Shown: positions 23,732 through 35,303, counted from the first letter of the stretch. The stretch is DNA of 62,000 nucleotides from Gnetum montanum (GCA_015680685.1 MNCI01006164.1:179045-241044), one strand, 5' to 3'. Program-made: numbers and translations. The notes: generated by a model from the letters alone, not told the origin.

Positions 23732-24566
23732 TGATGAACTGTGATATCGCATACACGATATCACATCCATGATATTGTGTCTATGATATCGAATCAACTA
23801 TGCGATATCGAATACCCAATATCATGACCTATCTCCTTATCTATAAATAAGAGGTGATGCCCTTCATTTCCACAGTTAGAAGTACTCCCTTAGCCAAACT
23901 CTTGTCATTTTCTCCCTCCCAAGTTAGAATTATTTCTACGTGCTCACAGTAGGAGTCATAGGGTAAAAAGATCTTTATTCGAGCATTGTGTACCTGAGCA
24001 CACTTTGTGTATGACAAGAAAGATGAACTTTATGATAAACCTTGCAACATATAGAATAGATTAATTAGTGTTAATTTTTATTTAATGCTTTCATAGTTAA
24101 TTAATGATTTCTCTCACCCTACAACTCTCTTAGTTAAATACACTCAGTACGACCGCTTCGAGCATGTGTGTAGCACTTGCTAATCCAGTAACGATTAGTG
24201 TTTGGTAATCCCAACAGCGTTGCACTGGTTCAGGATGTGTACGGAAAGTGGGAATGGATACTAGTGTTAGGAGAACTTAGAACTTAGTTGTTGAATAGTT
24301 AAATTAGATTAGTTACTTAGTTATTTCTCTCTACCCTCCTTATTAGCACAGGATATAAAACACATAAAAGCCATAAAAATCATATGCCTCAAGCTTGCTT
24401 AACCATACAACCATGACATACAAGTAAGTTTGAGAAGACAATGATTAATCAACCCATTATTGTTCCACAAGGGCACATAAGCACTTAGTCCTTGGAATTC
24501 AACCAGATCATGCATGAAATGTTCATATTTGTATGGTTGAGCATAGTGGTACCTCGCCGCTCATCA
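23732..24566 (+). repeat. 3' LTR of element B
   Basis: 835 bp, TGATGAACTG to CTCATCA, followed by the target duplication GTAGA. It aligns with 14628-15441 throughout; differences are mostly transitions. Confidence 0.92.
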
Positions 24567-24571
24567 GTAGA

Positions 24572-25450
24572 TGTGTGTTGGAGTGAGGTTACAATGATGC
24601 AAGCACATGTTCTAGCGATAGTTGAGGTTTTCCTACCCAATAGTGGGTAGCATCGACAACAATGGATCAATTGTAGCAACAAGAGACTAGGAAAAAAATT
24701 TTAAATTTACTAGTTATTGCATTTTCATTAAGTCTTAAAATTTAAGATGATTATTTAAATTTCCCCAACTTTGTAGTTGATTTACTATTTTGAAAAATCA
24801 CATAGCCCTCTCCAGCTAAGACTATTCTTGGGTTTCCGTACCCATACAAGAGGCACCCTAGGCAATAGTCTCCTCAAACGAGTTTTATTTCAGGTGTTGA
24901 TGTATCCAAAATTTACACATCAACACCTTTTTGGTACTAAAAGGAGGGCCATTTTTCCAACCTTTTTTTCCATTTTCTGAAATATAAGTTTTTCTTGTCA
25001 TTTTTTGTTCCTAATCTTGTTTTCTTCTTGTCTCAAAATTGTTGTTTTCCTTTTCTTGCACTCCCTATTAAAATCCTTTGTCTCCAAACCCTTTATTTTT
25101 TACCTTTTTTAAAAAAATTAATGTTTCCCATTTCCTAAAGATTGTCATTTTCATTACTAGAATCATAAACCTTCTTTTCTTAATTCTAATTTTGGCGGTC
25201 CTTACCTTAGTTCTAACTTTGGTAAGGTGGTTTTCATTAATTATTCAATTTTAAATTTATTTCTTTAAAATTTTTCATTTCACTATTTCTTTTTCCTTTT
25301 AAGTTTTATATATATCGTAATTTCCAACATTTATTTTTTTAGCAAATTTCAGTTTTCTATCAAAAAAATAATATTATTTCAATATTTTTCTTTTTACATA
25401 ATCTTATAGTCTTATTTTAGCATTTATATTTTATAATTTTCATTATATGA
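24572..25450. other. AT-rich region between B and H, with a 12-bp-stem hairpin
   Basis: Continues the target locus of B, then becomes T-rich (24940-25440). 24892-24903 and 24917-24928 form a perfect 12-bp inverted repeat with a 13-base loop, followed by ttttggtactaaaagg, which resembles the sequence after E's 5' LTR and could be H's primer site. H's 5' LTR was not identified. Confidence 0.4.
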
Positions 25451-25575
25451 TTGAACCCTCCCAACAAGAATCATTTACCTCTACCCCTAACTGACCAACA
25501 ATCCATCACTTTACGTTAAGAAAATAATGAGCCTCACATTTTCCAAGTTCTATCCCTAGAAGAACTCAAACTAGA

Positions 25576-26600
25576 ATGACAGCCAATCAACCCCTTGCTC
25601 CCTTGGTGAGCAACCCCTTTAACTTCACCAACTATCATGCTATTCCAAAATCACTCCAAAACATAAAAAAAAAATTTCATCTCAAAACCCTTACTAGCGA
25701 TGCCCGCCAACATATACAATGTTTTAAAACCTTATTAGGCATCCATAACATTATACAAAATGACATAGCATGTAGGGTATTTGTGAAAAATTTTAGGAGC
25801 AAAGCCAGCTAATGGTTTTTGATGCTCCCTAATGCCTCCATCAACTCATGGCAAGAATTCAAAAATAAGTTCTTACTTCAGTTTGACAAGTTCACTAGCT
25901 CGACCATAGCATCAAGCAATTTCACAAGCTTCAGAAAAATACTTAGGGAAAATGTCCACGACTACAACCTAAGATTCCTTCATTAACTTGCTTATGTGCC
26001 AAGTCAGATGCGTCCACAACCTAGTGGCACCCTCAATTTTTACTTGCCCACAATTGACCCATTCTTTACCTATGTTATTAAATTTGATCCCAACATAACA
26101 AAAATACAAGGAGCAATGGCTAAAGCCATCGAGTTAGAATAAATTACCCTCATGAATAGCATTCAAACCCAATTTGGGATGATGAGCATTAGTAACCCTA
26201 TGCAATCTAGTCCTCTACCTTTACCATCTTTCCCAGTGACCAATACTATGTTTCAAAATCTTACTCCTCTTCAAGTGACTCAAACTATAGATAGTTGTTT
26301 TTAGGATCCCACATCTTCTTGATTTCTACTATCCAACACTATTTTGAATGATGACCAATCGAAAGCCTTAATCCAATTAATTGTAAACCCAAATGGGATA
26401 TCCAATCCTGTTAGAGCTATAACTCAAACTTAAAATTAGACAACCCAGATATTAACTTCACTTCAAAAAATTTTCAATGAAGTAGTTGAATTAAAGCGAA
26501 ACAACAACAAGGTTTCTACACAATCTAAAAAGTCAAAATGATGACTATTGTCATCTCCATAACACAAGGCAACATTTTGAGAAAACATGTCCTCAATTTT
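25576..26600 (+). pseudogene. gag: Degenerate gag of element H
   Basis: ATG 25576 opens a 78-codon frame with NPFNFTNYHAIPKSLQNIKK; after a stop comes WFLMLPNASINSWQEFKNKF, LLQFDKFTSSTIASSNF and LRENVHDYNLRFLH. This is the capsid W-x8-SI-x-SW pattern of Ty3/gypsy gag and resembles the gag of E (PSNSITSWDDM). Several stops follow at 25811-26550. No zinc knuckle was identified. Confidence 0.65.
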
Positions 26601-27225
26601 TAGCATTATATGGTGACAATGACCAAAGTCAAAAAAAATGGAAAATCTCTAATTATGGTCTTAAACATATCTCATGAAACAAAAAATGAAGAGGTTTCCT
26701 CATTGGAACAAGTTATGGTAAGTGATCCCAACCCACATAACACTCGCTACCGTAGACTTAGTGACATTATGAACAACACACAACAACAAACTAGGAATGA
26801 TCCTTGTACTCCTCCAAATAGAAGATCTCCTAGTCAAAATAACACAAGCAATCAAACTAGACCATCTCAAGCAAATGCCGCACAACAACCAAACCCCCCT
26901 TCTATACTGAGAAGAACTCCACCTTAATAAGAAGCCAAAGCCAAACATAAAACTTACAATCTACTTCAGGATTTGAAGAAAATTAAAGCTAACATTTTAA
27001 TGTATGACCTTTTACATCTTAATGAAATAAAAGATGTGATTCAAAGGATAGTTCGTACACTTGAAACCAATAAAGAAAAATCCCCAAGCCCCCAAAGGCA
27101 AGTTTACTTTGTAGACAGTCCTAATGCATTATCAATACAAAACGCAAATAATTCCATGATGAGCAAGAAAGAGCAACCTCCCTTTCTAACAACTTTGATT
27201 ATTTTTAGGAAAGAACATTCATAAT
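26601..27225 (+). pseudogene. Gag-protease linker of element H
   Basis: Two open stretches (26610-26927, 26973-27224). The first is rich in Asn, Gln, Thr and Pro; the second holds KIKANILMYDLLHLNEIKDV, which resembles ARANISIYQLLQIGDQQRKA in E just before protease. Function unknown beyond the likely linker role. Confidence 0.5.
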
Positions 27226-27646
27226 TGTTTGATGGATTCTAGAGCAATTGTTACTGGCATGCTACTTGAGGTATGTAAAACCTTAGGAGCATGGATGCTA
27301 CCACAAATAAGGTGTGATACAACTCGATGGGTCTAACATACCTATAGTAGGGTCATTAAAAGGAGTGAAAGTACAACTTAAAAAATACTCTACATTTACA
27401 TGTTATATGGATATCTTAGTAGTTGACGTGTCATTCACTTATGGTGTGCTCTTATCTAGGACTTTTGGAGCCAAGTTTGGGGACTTATTTAGGTCATATT
27501 TCTCAGAATTAATTCCTATCAAAGGAAAATCTGAATATATGGTCATACCAAGAGAGCCTTTCTATAAACAAGAATTTACAACCTTTGATCAGCAAAATCA
27601 ATATTTGGAAAACCAAAACACTAATCTTTTATATTGGAGGTATTGA
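27226..27646 (+). pseudogene. Aspartic protease of element H
   Basis: NCLMDSRAIVTGMLLEVCKT replaces the expected DSGA with DSRA, which removes the catalytic Gly. After a frameshift: IQLDGSNIPIVGSLKGVKV, then DILVVDVSFTYGVLLSRTF, the flap-end block of Tat-like proteases, and KGKSEYMVIPREP. Confidence 0.7.
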
Positions 27647-28371
27647 GGTTGAGCATGGTGAACATGTTATAAATGACCATGTGAGTGAAATTACAAGAAT
27701 AAATCCTTTTTCTCATATAGATTCCACCCAACCCTATCAAACTTCTCAAGAAGGTGATGAAATCTATGAAGATACCTTGCCTTATCATCAACATGATGGA
27801 AAGGGACTTCTTCTAAGTGACCCACCACCTTTAGGGAACAACAAAGATATAAATGAGACCCTTTTCCTTAAAACATTAGAATGTGTGCCAAATTTTGACA
27901 ACATATCCATTGAACATGTTCTTAGAGAGGCTATATTCAATGATTTACAAAAGCTAAAGCCTATTAGACCTAAGATTGAAACTTATATGAAATAAGAACA
28001 CAATGAACTTTTAAGATCTAAAATTATTCATCTTATGAAACATTCAAGTTTAGTGCTTGATGGAAAACGAATAAGCAAATTACAAGTATGTCTTGATTTT
28101 CATAATCTTAATCATCAACAAATTGTTAAAAGATGGTTTAATAAGAAACATGCAGGTAAAGCCTTTAAAATAGGAGATATAGTCCTTAAGAAAGATAAAG
28201 CATCTATTCAAACAGATCCTCAAAGTAAAATCTCTCCTATGTGGTTAGGCCCATTACAAGTTACAAATCTCATTAGCCCTAATGTTCACAAAATTGCTGA
28301 CTTGCAATGATATAAGTTACCTAGATATTTTAATGTGTTTCATCTAAAGCATTTCTACTCAAGTGTCCCAT
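27647..28371 (+). pseudogene. RT start fused to integrase C-terminus, element H
   Basis: A 136-codon linker (27585-27995) ends at IRPKIETYMK with a stop. The next 91-codon frame (28035-28310) begins with RT sequence SSLVLDGKRISKLQVCLDFH followed by NLN, and passes without interruption into KRWFNKKHAGKAFKIGDIVL and MWLGPLQVTNLISPNVHK, the integrase tail. The RT catalytic core, RNase H and integrase core are therefore deleted at about 28105, leaving the reading frame intact. Confidence 0.75.
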
Positions 28372-28653
28372 GTGGACACTTAGTAGATCCTTAGTTGCAT
28401 GTTTTCTTCCCCTTTGCCATGAATTTCATTTGTATATAGTTGCATTTGCATATTTTCTTTGCATTTCCATCATCTCTTTCTTAGCATATTGGTTTTGGTT
28501 TCATTTGTTCTTTTCATATGATTTTAATAATTATTATGGTTGTTTGAGTTACTAAGTGTTGGGTCATCATAACACCATTGGAAAATAATGTAAGCATAAT
28601 GCCTTATATGATATATCCTATTACTATTACATAAAATCTCTGTTATATTATTG

Positions 28654-29156
28654 TTGTCACATTAAACCATTTCATAGAGCGGCAATTGAAGAAAATGCAA
28701 TGAAAAAGCTAAATGAGATTGATACATTTGAGAATTTAGGAGAAATTTATTGGGAAGTTAATATTCATGTTGAATTGAGTGGGACTACATCTAAAAACAT
28801 GAAACTAGATTCTCCCACTCAAAAGGTTGAAAAAGAAATTGTTTGAGATGGATAAAATGCAAAGTTTCAATTGGTTTATGTACACCAATTGTTGCAAAGG
28901 TTATGTAGAAATTATAATGTTTTGGAAATTTCCAGGATTGCAAACTCCAGCAACATTGGCTCTGGGCAAACTCACGGTTATTGATATTGATTTTTACAAG
29001 GAAAATATAGTGTTTGTATTATCAGATCTTGCAGTAATTGACATGATGAAAGTCAAGGGTTACATCAACAAAATGATCCTCTGTTTGAAGGATAACGATG
29101 TTCAAGTATCTAATTTTACTAAACTATTTTTCCATGAATTCTCAAAGAGGAAATAA
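28654..29156 (+). pseudogene. Reading frame in the 5' LTR of E (function unknown)
   Basis: Frame with CCHIKPFHRAAIEENAMKKL and ENLGEIYWEVNIHVELSG, one frameshift near 28840, then 109 codons (28827-29156) with NWFMYTNCCKGYVEII and MMKVKGYINKMILCLKDNDV, ending HEFSKRK-stop. The 3' LTR copy (38709-39219) encodes the same protein with its damage elsewhere. I recognise no family. It might be captured coding sequence or a chance open frame; the similar stop position in both copies is expected simply from LTR identity. Confidence 0.4.
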
Positions 29157-30404
29157 TTTTGCTAGGTGTTTCAAGTTACATATTTATTAAAACATATCTA
29201 AAGATCACCTCTATAATATCATACAACTTCTAATTGAATGATAAAAAAAATGGGAAGTTTCATAGGAAAGCTATGTCATTTATTTTACAAGGTAATCAAC
29301 AAAAGAAGATGAAAAACAATTGGTTGATCTTATGTATTACCATTTCCCAATTAAATTACACTAAAAAGGAATTTTTAAAAAAATAGTAGAATTATTCAAA
29401 GTTACAAAGATTCATTAGCCAAGGCTACTGCAACCAATCCTCTAAAGGTTCATAATAGGACCAAACCACATCATTCATTTGGAGATGACCTTATCTTTGG
29501 CAAACCATTGGCAGATCCCAACTCTCACCATGCCTCTTGTTTGAATTTGCCAATAACTAGCTACTCTACCATTGCAAGAGCAAAGCCATTGGCTACAACA
29601 ACTAGAGAATGAAAAACAAGCTCCTTGTAAACACCAAATTAAATTATGAAACCAATGGGAACTTGGATAAGAGAATTATCTCTGATAATGCTAACACTAG
29701 TGTTGAGCTCAATTCATTGTATAAAAATACATGTGATGTAGGAAAATCTAGAAAGCCCATACTTTGCAATCATTCTTGGAACAATGGTGATGGAGCCCAA
29801 GGAAAAAACCACCTCGACTTCCAAATATGCCATCAAGGTTTCCACCAAATAAATACTACTATTGTTGCCCAAACTCATGAAGAATGGCATCTACGGGATC
29901 GAGGACACAACAAATGCAACATGGAAAAACACAAATCCTTGTTTCAACACCTATCACATATGTGCACAAGAAATACAGTCAAATGTTAGAACAAGGATAA
30001 AAAGGTTTGTGCGTTGATGCAAAAGTTTGGAATAAAAAGATAAACATAAGGATATGATATGGGGTTTGATAATAATTTACATATATAAAAGAAAGAAAAA
30101 ATATTGTTACTTATGGAAAGGAGGAATTTACAAGATATTTGTTTAAATGAGACATTTGGCAAATGTAATTATCTATTGGATTTGAAATTCCTCATGGAAG
30201 TTGTAACTTCTTATGATAGTTATAACTAATACTCTATGATATTTGTGGCTAATTTTGATTTTCCATTACCAAGAGGACACTTGCCAAATGTGGCTTAAAA
30301 TTATCATGGAAGTTATAACTCCTAAGGTGGTTATAAATCTATGTGCCTAAGATATTTGTAAGACACATAACTTCTCATGATTATTGTAACTACCTTAAGG
30401 TCAC
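29157..30404 (+). other. Rest of U3 in E's 5' LTR
   Basis: Contains a second open stretch (29609-29989, 126 codons, with KPILCNHSWNNGDGAQ and QTHEEWH). The antisense strand of the same segment is also fairly open in both LTR copies, so the coding strand, if any, is unclear. No known domain. Confidence 0.4.
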
Positions 30405-30411
30405 TATAAAA
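30405..30411 (+). promoter_or_regulatory. TATA box of E's 5' LTR
   Basis: cactataaaaagatc fits a plant TATA box. The 3' LTR has cactacaaaaaga at the same place (about 47482), so that copy has lost it. Confidence 0.55.
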
Positions 30412-31257
30412 AGATCTTCAAAGGTAGATTTTTGGGGGAATGAGGAAAGCTTTTTGCAAAGAAGAAATTTGAAGATTTCCTGTAAGATGGCTTGCTAAAG
30501 ACATCGTTTTAGCCACTTTATTTTATTCCTGTGAGTTTATTCTTTCCTATTTTGTTTTAGCTACTTAGCTAATGGTTTAGGTAGTATCATGCTTGGCATT
30601 TAAATTTGGGATTTTTAGATTGCTTTTATAGTTCTTTGTTACATGATAGTAGACTCCTATTAAGATTTTCTATAGAAGAGTTCAAGTTGGAAAGCCTCAA
30701 GAGCAATTTAATAGAGAAGTTTATTATTATGTAATGTTTAAAGATACTATTAGGATTGCAATAAGAGAGCCTCTACTATAGACAAGCTAATTGAGCAATT
30801 CAATAGTCTAGAAGGTTAAAAAAATCTTTGGTATTTTGATAGAACTAAAATAGCTTTTTGATTTTTTAAAGTATATTCCCTTGGTATTTCAATGAAAAAT
30901 TATCAAATCTTTGAAAGCTCTATTGTATGTAATCATTGACAACTATTATCTAAACAAAATAGAGACTTGTATGAGTTGTTTTACAAGCAATTTTTGGTAG
31001 TATAGTACGATTGTCTTTAAGAAATTGCTTGTTTGAGCCTAGAAAATTTGAACAATTCATAGATATTGAATTAAGGATACCTTTATTATGAAGTGTTTCC
31101 TTATATCAATCTACCTTGCTTAAATGTTTGAGATTTTTACACAAATCTACTTTCTTTTCTTTCTCTTTTCATTGAGTCTTGCTCTATTTCTAGTTTTCTT
31201 ATGGAACTTTCTTTCTCTCGGGGAAATTAGAAGTAGATTGGCAGAGTTGTGTTCAAA

Positions 31258-31270
31258 TGGTATTATAAGG
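31258..31270 (+). other. Possible primer binding site of E
   Basis: tggtattataagg follows the LTR end by two bases. It partly matches the iMet-type site TGGTATCAGAG but with several differences; other tRNAs are possible. Confidence 0.35.
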
Positions 31271-31625
31271 ACCATATAGACTAAGTGATTGAACAAAATA
31301 GAAATCTTTAACAACTCACAATATTTTACAAAGTTGGCCAAATCTCTTTCATGATAGCCAATTACAATTTTATACACAACCCAACTATTCCAACATTCAC
31401 AATAGCAAACAGATACTCATGTTTAACTACTAAGTCTATTTAGAGGTATCTGGGCCTTGGTGTTGCTAGAGACCAACAAGCACCTAAACCCTATTTGAGG
31501 TACTCTTTGGTGCTAGAAGGAGGGCTAAATATTTATCCTCTAAGTTCATAAGCCTGATAGTCCTAGCATATCAACAATTATCTATTACTATAAAGGATTA
31601 AGAAATTAGATTCTATTTTCAATTC

Positions 31626-32680
31626 ATGATGAACAAGATTGATAATTTGGAAGGTCTTGAAGATTCAATGAAACTTCTTGATTATAAGACTAATTCTTTA
31701 TCAAAAGAAGAATAAAAGAAGGTTTTTGAGTTTAGAAAAAGTAGTGGATTAAAGATTAGAAGGTTGAGAAGATCACCCCTTCTATCTGGTTTGTTAGTTT
31801 ATAAGAGAAGATCTAAAAAGTATAAGAGTTCAACAATCCAAAGGAATAAGATGGCAAATCTTTGGTAAAGAGTCACACCATTAGGATTTCAAATTACAAT
31901 GATATTCCTAAGGTAGTTTATAAATATTTTCCTAAGCCTTTTATTCTGGGAAAGCTTTCTTAGCTGAAAAGTATATTCACATATCTGAGTTAGCTTTAGC
32001 TCATGCAAATGTTTAACACCAAGATCAAGCCTGTAGATTATTTATAGCAAGTCTAAAGGATATGGTTCAGATTTGGTATTCAAATTTTCCAAGCAATAGT
32101 ATCACAAGTTGGGATGATATGAGAAGTATTTTCTTAGCCTAGTTTGGTGATTAATTAGATCAACAACAACTGTATTCTAGGCTAATACAAGCTAAGTAAG
32201 GAGTCAAAGAATCAATTAGATATTTTCACATCAAATTTCAACGAATTTGTGGGCTCTTTCAAAGATAATATAAACCATCAAATGAAATTCTTAAGGCTAT
32301 TAACCCCAACATTTCAATCTGGTTAAGGAGAACTCCAAACTTAACTACACTAAATAACTACTTTAGTGAAGCTATATAGTTAGAAAAGCAAATGAACCTA
32401 AATCATGTAGAGATTGCTATAACTCAAAAGAGCAAAGAAAAATTTATGATTACTATGCAATATTTTGCTCAATTTAAAACTTTACTAGGTCCACCTCATA
32501 TTAAGACAAAGCAAGAACCTAAAAGACGAAAATATGAAAAGGGACAATTAATGTAAGATATGTCCAACAAAATAGTGAAACTAGAAAAAGCCTTGGCAAG
32601 AGTTAATATCAAGGAGGAAAAGAAAAACTAGAAAACATAAATATCAAGATACTAAGTTAGTAGAAGATGAGGATGATAGT
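31626..32680 (+). pseudogene. gag: Degenerate gag of element E
   Basis: Heavily broken. The clearest part, 31960-32640, reads AEKYIHISELALAHANV, LKDMVQIWYSNFPSNSITSW followed by DDMRSIFLA, VKESIRYFHIKFQRICGLFQ and KAINPNISIWLRRTP. This is a Ty3/gypsy capsid core of the same type as gag of H. Stops occur roughly every 20-60 codons. Confidence 0.65.
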
Positions 32681-33045
32681 GATCTTGTTGTGTCCAACTT
32701 TCTTGATATTGAATATGATAATGAGCTATCTAGTGTTCATTATGCAAGCAAATCTTCTAATTCTAGGTCTAGTGATACTTCTTCTCTATTAAGTTCTAAA
32801 GAAGATATATCCTAAGATGAGGAGTGTAATAACAATGAGGAAAATGAATATAATATAAGATCAAAAGAAAGACTAACTACTTCTAGACCTCCAAACATCA
32901 TTGTTGATCCATCTACTAAGAGTTTGAGCCAAGTATAAGTGATAAAAATAAGAATAAAGAGGATCAAGTAGAACAAAGTACTCCAAATTAGTCTTTCAAT
33001 AAATAGATAAAGAAACCAAGCTTTATTGGAGATGGAAAATATGAT

Positions 33046-33714
33046 TTGATTGAAGATTTTAAACATGCCAGGGCCAATATTAGCATATATCAATTACTAC
33101 AAATAGGAGATCAACAAAGAAAAGCTTTAGATTTTATTAAAGGTAAAAGGAGGGTTAGAGAATCAAAGTTAAGTTATGTACCTAATAATGATGAAAAATC
33201 AAACGCTAGTTATGATTGTATTCTTGATAAAGAAGCTACTCCTTTTCTTTTGACAATGAAGTTAAAGGATAAATATTTGCACAATTGTTTGGTTGATTCT
33301 AGAGCCACATCTACTATAATGCCATTTTCTGTATGCAAGAAACTTGGTTTGATTCTTGAAAAATCAAATAAAAAGATTATTCAAGTGGACAAGAGCATAG
33401 TGAAGATTTTGGGTCAATTACCAAATGTTCTATTAGAAATTGCTTATAAACCCTATATCAAAAGTAGAGTAACTGTTTAAGTGGCAAATATACTAGACTC
33501 ACATACTCTCTTATTGAGTAGAAGTTGGAGTAAGAATTTCTCAAGTTACATATCAACATATTATTCACACATGTGGCTACCTTGGAAAGAAGAACCAAAC
33601 CAAATATATATGTATAGTGAACCTTCAATGATTGATAATATTACTTCAAATGGAAAAGGTAAAATAAAATTGTTGAAAAAAAAGCCTTTCAAAACCAAAA
33701 TCTATACACTCTGA
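33046..33714 (+). pseudogene. Aspartic protease of element E
   Basis: 144-codon frame with ARANISIYQLLQIGDQQRKA, then TPFLLTMKLKDKYLHNCLVD followed by SRATSTIMPFSVCKKLGL: the DSGA active site reads DSRA. It continues NVLLEIAYKPYIKSRVTV-stop, then LLLSRSWSKNFSSYISTYYS and HMWLPWKEEPNQIYMYSEPS. The same Gly-to-Arg change is present in H. Confidence 0.75.
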
Positions 33715-33739
33715 GAAACTTATAATTCCAAAAAAGAAG

Positions 33740-34140
33740 AATCCAAAGATAAGAACAAATGGAAATTGTACTTTGATGGCTCATGTAATTATAAAGGTGC
33801 AAGAGTTGGAATAGTTATAGTAAGAAATGATTCACTAGAAACCCTAATGGTGATTCCTCTATCATTCCCTTGTACTAACAACAAGGCTAAATATGAAGCT
33901 TTGTGTATTACTATTAGAATAACTTTGGAAAAAAAATCAAGATAATCACTATAAAAGAAGATTCAAGATTAGTTTGTGAACAAGTTAAAGGTAATTGCAT
34001 AGTGAAAAGCTCATTTTTATGACCTTATAAACAACTTGTCTGCAAAATGTTACAATATTTTCAGCACTACCAGATAGAACATATTGGTAGAAAAGGTAAT
34101 TATATAGCAAATGACTTAGCAAAAGTAGCTTGAACATTAG
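33740..34140 (+). pseudogene. Archaeal-type RNase H domain located before RT, element E
   Basis: KWKLYFDGSCNYKGARVGIV (first Asp codon 33775), CTNNKAKYEALCITIRIT (Glu codon 33895), then after a frameshift near 33940 KEDSRLVCEQVKGN (Asp codon 33960) and QIEHIGRKGNYIANDLAKVA (Asp codon 34113). All four catalytic acidic residues of the RNase HI fold are present. The pattern N-A-x-YEAL...DS-x-LV-x-Q-v-x-G...HI-R-x-N-x-AD-x-LA is that of the extra RNase H of Tat-lineage elements. It sits between protease and RT rather than after RT/RNase H. Confidence 0.82.
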
Positions 34141-34499
34141 ACATGTAAAAGATATAAGGATATGGGCATGTAATTATTGAAGAAGAACATCAACCATTAG
34201 TACCAAATAACATAAAACATTTGCAAGTATTTGAAGATGATGATGAAGTACTTTAATTCATGAGAAAAAAATAAGAATTCGAAGGTTAAGTCATACCTGA
34301 GATAATGAAAAAATCTTAGGTAAATTTCATTTCTAAAAGGATAATTGATTATGAATATGAGTTTGTGAAAATTTTGTTTACTAGAAAAGATATACAAAAT
34401 CATGATGATCAAGCTTTTGAAGAAATAAATCTTGGATCTAATGAGATGCCAAATATGTTAAATATCACAGAGGAAAAGATCTAAGTTTTCAAGCAAAAC

Positions 34500-35303
34500 T
34501 TGTTATCACTCCTAAAAAATAATTTGGATAATTTTGCTTCGTCTCATGATGATCTTAAAGTTTTTAGATCAAATGTGATGACACATAAAATTCCTTTAAT
34601 AGAAGGTTGTATAACTATTAAGCAAAAACAAAGTAAATTCAATCCATCATTTGAACCAACTATGGAAGCCAAGGTCAAGAAGATATTACAAGCCCGAATC
34701 ATATATCCAATCAGATATTTGACATGACTTGCTAACCTTATTCTGGTAAGAAGGAAAGATGGTAAATTTAGGCTTTGTATAGACTTTAGGAATTGCTAAG
34801 AATAGAGGAAATATGAAAAATGAAGTTGGATTGAATCAGATATTTGACATGGCTTGCTAACCTTATTCTAGTAAGAAGGAAAAATGGTAACATTAGGCTT
34901 TGTATAGACTTTAGGAATTGCTAAGAATAGAGGAAATATGAAAAATGAAATTGGATTGAATCAGATATTGGACATGGCTTGCTAACCTTATTCTGGCAAG
35001 AAGGAAAAATGGTAACATTAGGCTTTGTATAGACTTTAGGAATTGCTAAGAATAGAGGAAATATGAAAAATGAAATTGGATTGAATAGAGGAAAGTAGCT
35101 TATAAAGCTCCAACATTTCAAATTTTCATTGGACATATGAAAAATGGTTAAGGAAATGGTATTAGCCAAATTAATAACTAGAAAAAATGATGTGCACTTG
35201 ATATTCATGAAGGAAATTGGTATGATGAAATTTTAAAGTTCTTTAATATAAGTCCCAAATAATTTAACTACAAGTCAAAAAGAACTTTCTTCAAGAAAGC
35301 ACG
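34500..35303 (+). pseudogene. pol: Reverse transcriptase remnant of element E
   Basis: IKQKQSKFNPSFEPTMEAKV and QARIIYPIRYLT, then LVRRKDGKFRLCIDF are the N-terminal RT blocks. The segment carrying them is then triplicated (34711-35085). Beyond it only KAPTFQIFIGHMKNG is recognisable, corresponding to NAPATFQ-x-FM. The catalytic Y-x-DD block and the connection RNase H are missing. HEGNWYDEILKFF near 35205 begins the linker to integrase, which resumes at 36245 after the solo LTR. Confidence 0.7.
34711..35085 (+). repeat. 125-bp unit in three tandem copies within RT of E
   Basis: Units 34711-34835, 34836-34960 and 34961-35085, plus a partial fourth end. Copies two and three differ at only a few bases. 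Found only here in the window, so it arose in this copy after it stopped being selected. Confidence 0.9.

Larger units (their letters stand above)
14628..24566 (+). mobile_element. Element B: near full-length Athila-like retrotransposon
   Basis: 9.94 kb, flanked by the perfect 5-bp duplication GTAGA (14623-14627, 24567-24571). Order: LTR, tRNA-Asp primer site, gag, protease, RT, RNase H, integrase, about 2 kb non-coding 3' region, polypurine tract, LTR. Every frame has stops, so it is inactive, but all domains are recognisable; it is the best reference here for the deletions in A, C, D and F. No envelope-like frame of useful length is seen. Confidence 0.92.
25451..28651 (+). mobile_element. 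Element H: Ty3/gypsy gag-protease element with internal pol deletion
   Basis: Plus-strand order: gag, Gln/Asn/Pro-rich linker, protease, start of RT, then directly the integrase C-terminus and a short 3' region. LTRs are not resolved. Protease and linker resemble those of E, suggesting a related lineage, but no RNase H-like domain lies between protease and RT here. Bounds are approximate. Confidence 0.65.
28652..31255 (+). repeat. 5' LTR of element E
   Basis: About 2.6 kb, beginning tgttgtcacattaaacc. It matches 38715-40138 joined to 47154-48316. The promoter (TATA near 30405) lies about 1.75 kb in, so U3 is unusually long and includes a protein-like reading frame in its first 500 bp. Confidence 0.85.
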
